The notes beneath the pieces are model-generated. The model saw nothing but the letters and a program-made list of their open reading frames with translations. It was not told where the DNA came from and made no database searches. A stretch of DNA of 7,841 nt from Cyanobacteria bacterium T3Sed10_376R1m (lineage in GTDB: Bacteria; Cyanobacteriota; Cyanobacteriia; Cyanobacteriales; Cyanobacteriaceae): positions 1-7,841 of the forward strand of contig PXEJ01000381.1 of assembly GCA_003566215.1 (NCBI GenBank), given 5' to 3'. This document shows positions 5,561 through 7,841 of the stretch, in pieces; position 1 is the first letter of the stretch; every line of letters begins with the position of its first letter. The position numbers were made by a program, and so were the translations under genes.

Positions 5561-7174
5561 ATGATAAATTATCCACCAAACATCAATGTTCTTAATCTAT
5601 TGGCTCAAATGCCAGAATTACCCATATCAGATGATTTAGCTTCCACTCTTTTGAGCATAGGAAAAGCCATTTTAATCCTGATTATTGGGATAATTGTTGC
5701 CAATATTTTTAAGGGAATAGTCAAAAAAGCACTTCATCAAACCGACATTGATAATCGCTTAGCCGCATTTATTGCCGGTGATAGTAGAGATAATGCTTCT
5801 CAATTTCAAACTGAAAAATGGATTTCAGAAATCGTTGGCTGGATTATTATACTCTTTGTGATTGTTGCTTTTCTAAATGCTTTAGATTTAGAAGTAGTTT
5901 CTCAACCTCTTAATACCTTTTTAAATGAGGTGATGGCATTTTTACCCAGTCTAGGGGGTGCAATTCTCCTCCTTGTATTAGCTTGGGGTATTGCCACCAT
6001 AGTTAAGTTATTTGCTACAAAAACTTTAAATAAATTTCATCTTGATGAAAGATTAAATCAGCAGATACAAGAAGATGAGGAAGATGAGGAAATTTTAGGA
6101 GAAAAACCTGCTCAGCAAGAAAATCTTGCTATTGGTGATACCATTGGTAATGCTCTATATTGGTTTATCTATCTTCTCTTTTTACCGTCAATTTTAGGGG
6201 TATTACAATTAGATGGTACTCTAAGACCTCTCGAAGAATTAGTTAATGATATATTGGGTATCCTTCCCAATGTTTTTGCCGCTATCATTATTGGTTTTAT
6301 TGGTTGGATTGTTGCCCAAGTTGTTAAAAAAGTTGTTACTAACCTGTTAAAAGCTAGTGGTGCTAATGCGGTGGGTGCAAGGTTTGGTTTATCTACTACT
6401 CAAAAGAATCAATCTTTGGCTTATATCATTGGCTCTATCGTCTATGTTTTAATTTTGATTCCTGTGGCAATTACTGCCCTAGATGCCTTACAAATTCAAG
6501 CAATTTCAGTACCTGCGATCGCAATGTTAAACCAAGTTTTGGAACTATTGCCAAAACTATTTGCGGCCATTGTAGTAATAGGATTAGCTTATTTTGCTGG
6601 TCAATATTTAGCTGAATTATTCACTAATTTATTAGCAAATATTGGTTTTAATAATGTATTTATTTGGCTAGGAATTACCGAAACTCAACAAGATGAATTT
6701 GTAGAGGTTTCCCCCACCCAACCATCTAACACCAAAACCCCCGCAGAAATTGTAGGTGGTATTTTATTAGTTGGTATTATGTTAATCGCCACCCTTACGG
6801 CGGTGGACATTTTACAAATTGAAGCCCTCAAAGATACTGTCGCCTTTATTTCTTTATTAGCAGGACAAGTTTTAGTCGGAGTTGTCATCCTAGCAATAGG
6901 GATATATTTTGCTAACTTAGTATTTAAACTGGTGGCCAATTCTGGTACTCGTCAAGCTGAATTTTTAGCTCAAGTTGCCCGTATTTCCATTATGGTATTA
7001 GTCATCGCCATGGCTTTAGAAAGAATCGGTATCGCACCGAATATCGTTAATCTTGCCTTTGGTTTACTCACTGGAGGAATCGCCGTAGCCATTGCCCTTG
7101 CCTTTGGTTTGGGTGGTAGAGAAGCAGCTGGAAATGCTTTACAGCGGTGGTTAGATTCTTTTAGAAGTAATTAA
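5561..7174 (+). CDS. MscS-related multi-helix membrane protein (conserved TM-helix repeats)
   Basis: Integral membrane protein of 537 residues with about eleven hydrophobic helices, near 30-52, 88-109, 128-150, 192-215, 232-256, 284-308, 331-356, 396-418, 430-455, 468-488 and 494-518. The helices recur in units of roughly 100 residues, each starting with a pattern like LLPKLFAAIVV or FLPSLGGAILL. This resembles the conserved TM-helix family of CmpX-like proteins, often annotated as mechanosensitive channels. The last helix, LLTGGIAVAIALAFGLGG followed by REAAGNAL, resembles the Gly/Ala-rich pore helix (TM3) of MscS. The protein ends soon after it, so the MscS beta and C-terminal vestibule domains are absent. 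A very acidic loop (EDEEDEE, 171-177) lies between helices 3 and 4. The likely role is osmotic or ion homeostasis; channel activity is inferred. Ribosome-binding site weak; own promoter upstream and terminator downstream, so probably monocistronic. Confidence 0.8.
   Translation: MINYPPNINVLNLLAQMPELPISDDLASTLLSIGKAILILIIGIIVANIFKGIVKKALHQTDIDNRLAAFIAGDSRDNASQFQTEKWISEIVGWIIILFVIVAFLNALDLEVVSQPLNTFLNEVMAFLPSLGGAILLLVLAWGIATIVKLFATKTLNKFHLDERLNQQIQEDEEDEEILGEKPAQQENLAIGDTIGNALYWFIYLLFLPSILGVLQLDGTLRPLEELVNDILGILPNVFAAIIIGFIGWIVAQVVKKVVTNLLKASGANAVGARFGLSTTQKNQSLAYIIGSIVYVLILIPVAITALDALQIQAISVPAIAMLNQVLELLPKLFAAIVVIGLAYFAGQYLAELFTNLLANIGFNNVFIWLGITETQQDEFVEVSPTQPSNTKTPAEIVGGILLVGIMLIATLTAVDILQIEALKDTVAFISLLAGQVLVGVVILAIGIYFANLVFKLVANSGTRQAEFLAQVARISIMVLVIAMALERIGIAPNIVNLAFGLLTGGIAVAIALAFGLGGREAAGNALQRWLDSFRSN
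6515..6522. repeat. HIP1 octamer
   Basis: Perfect GCGATCGC inside the MscS-like gene, coding for PAIAM just before the fourth repeat unit. Confidence 0.9.
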
Positions 7175-7221
7175 GTTTTTTGCTAAAAAATCTTTTATTT
7201 TTACTCTTTTGTAAAAAGATG

Positions 7222-7249
7222 AAAGGCGTGTCTTTGACACGTCTTTTTT
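7222..7249 (+). terminator. Intrinsic terminator after the MscS-like gene
   Basis: GGCGTGTC (7225-7232) pairs with GACACGTC (7236-7243), giving eight pairs with one G-U, across a TTT loop. The stem can extend by three A-T pairs (7222-7224 with 7244-7246). A run of six T follows at 7244-7249. It lies 47 nt after the stop at 7174 and 17 nt before the murT stop. On the other strand the hairpin is followed by CTTTCATCTTTTTAC, so it may work weakly for murT too. A second AT-only hairpin (TTTTTAC 7198-7204 with GTAAAAA 7211-7217) lies just upstream. Confidence 0.88.
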
Positions 7250-7266
7250 AGTTAATGAAAAAATGA

Positions 7267-7841
7267 TTACAAAATACTTCTACCCGTAAGAATTTTTCTG
7301 ACTTCTAACATAGCTGAGTAGGTGGGAATAATGTATAAAGTTTCATTTTCTGGGGTAATATTTAATGCTTCTTCCATTGCTTCGTTAAGATTTTCCTTAA
7401 CTATCAAATTGAGATCATTTTCGATGGTATCAATACTATACTTTAACCTTAGGGCCATATCGTAAACTCGATCGCCACTTACCACCAGATTACCCCCTGA
7501 CTGTACCAATTTTTCTGTATCTACATCCCAAATCCATGATACATCTGTGCCATCTGGAGTGCGATCGTTTAAAATCATCATAGTAGTAGAATGGGGACGT
7601 ATTTTTTTTAAATCATTAACCGCACGAATTGTTTCATTCATGCCCACAGGATTTTTAGATAATAAAATACGTACATTTTTATTTTTTATTTTTAATTCCT
7701 CTGCCCTACCAAATGCGGCTTTAAAATTAACAATGGTATCATCAATGATTTGTTTTTTTACACCGATAGACTGAGCTAACAATCCAGCGGCAAGGGTATT
7801 ATACTTGTTATAAACTCCGATTAAAATTTGTTCCCACTCAC
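7267..7841 (-). CDS. murT: MurT, lipid II isoglutaminyl synthase ligase subunit (C-terminal part, cut by window edge)
   Basis: MurT pairs with the glutaminase GatD to amidate the D-Glu of lipid II, using ATP and ammonia from glutamine, in the cytoplasm at the membrane. The frame stays open to the edge at 7841, so the start lies outside; about 191 codons are seen. The TTG at 7782 is not the start, because the codons before it continue the Mur-ligase signature GVYNKYNTLAAGLLAQSIG at the central/C-terminal domain boundary. The C-terminal domain matches the MurT-specific DUF1727 type: ILLSKNPVGMNETIRAVNDL, then MMILNDRTPDGTDVSWIWDVD, then VSGDRVYDMALRLKY. The DGTDVSWIWD block probably holds the aspartate that works with GatD. 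The N-terminal and ATP-binding domains are not in view. No gatD follows murT here; the next gene converges on it. The stop is TAA at 7267-7269. Confidence 0.88.
   Translation of the reverse strand, partial: EWEQILIGVYNKYNTLAAGLLAQSIGVKKQIIDDTIVNFKAAFGRAEELKIKNKNVRILLSKNPVGMNETIRAVNDLKKIRPHSTTMMILNDRTPDGTDVSWIWDVDTEKLVQSGGNLVVSGDRVYDMALRLKYSIDTIENDLNLIVKENLNEAMEEALNITPENETLYIIPTYSAMLEVRKILTGRSIL

Noticed and set aside
6685..6939. Minus-strand open frame inside the MscS-like gene
   Set aside because: Antisense shadow of clear membrane-helix coding sequence.
7547..7774. Plus-strand open frame opposite murT
   Set aside because: Antisense shadow of the conserved MurT C-terminal domain.
1..7841. 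CRISPR array, insertion sequence or tRNA
   Set aside because: No regularly spaced repeats, transposase with terminal inverted repeats, or cloverleaf sequence could be seen on either strand.

Overview
The window is most likely chromosomal DNA from a low-GC unicellular cyanobacterium, of the Cyanobacterium/Geminocystis kind. Three perfect copies of the cyanobacterial HIP1 octamer GCGATCGC lie inside genes. The protein set also fits: a PsiE-like membrane protein, a GTPase with a DUF697-type tail, a multi-helix MscS-related protein and a MurT-type ligase. The genus is inferred from base composition and gene style, not proven.

Layout from left to right: a possible C-terminal scrap of an upstream gene (1-39); a small charged hypothetical protein (169-375, +); a 769-residue RNase II-type (RNB) protein with three C-terminal double-stranded-RNA-binding-like modules (524-2833, +); and a four-helix PsiE-family protein (2876-3337, +) 42 nt downstream, probably co-transcribed. 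These converge on a DUF697-type GTPase (3392-4747, -). An extremely AT-rich 813-nt gap follows (4748-5560). It holds a good sigma70-type promoter for the next gene, several inverted repeats and a cryptic 30-codon frame on the minus strand. Then come an 11-helix MscS-related membrane protein (5561-7174, +), a clear intrinsic terminator (7222-7249), and the C-terminal part of murT on the minus strand, cut by the window edge (7267-7841).

The genes do not form one obvious pathway. The RNB protein concerns RNA turnover. The PsiE-like, GTPase and MscS-like proteins are membrane or membrane-associated. MurT amidates the peptidoglycan precursor lipid II. The most unusual item is the RNB protein: it has a complete acidic catalytic motif but no N-terminal cold-shock/OB domains and no recognisable C-terminal S1 domain. 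Its catalytic domain appears shortened, and its C-terminal half holds two copies of a module offset by exactly 160 residues, followed by a canonical dsRBD. That suggests a 3'-5' exoribonuclease rebuilt for structured or double-stranded RNA.
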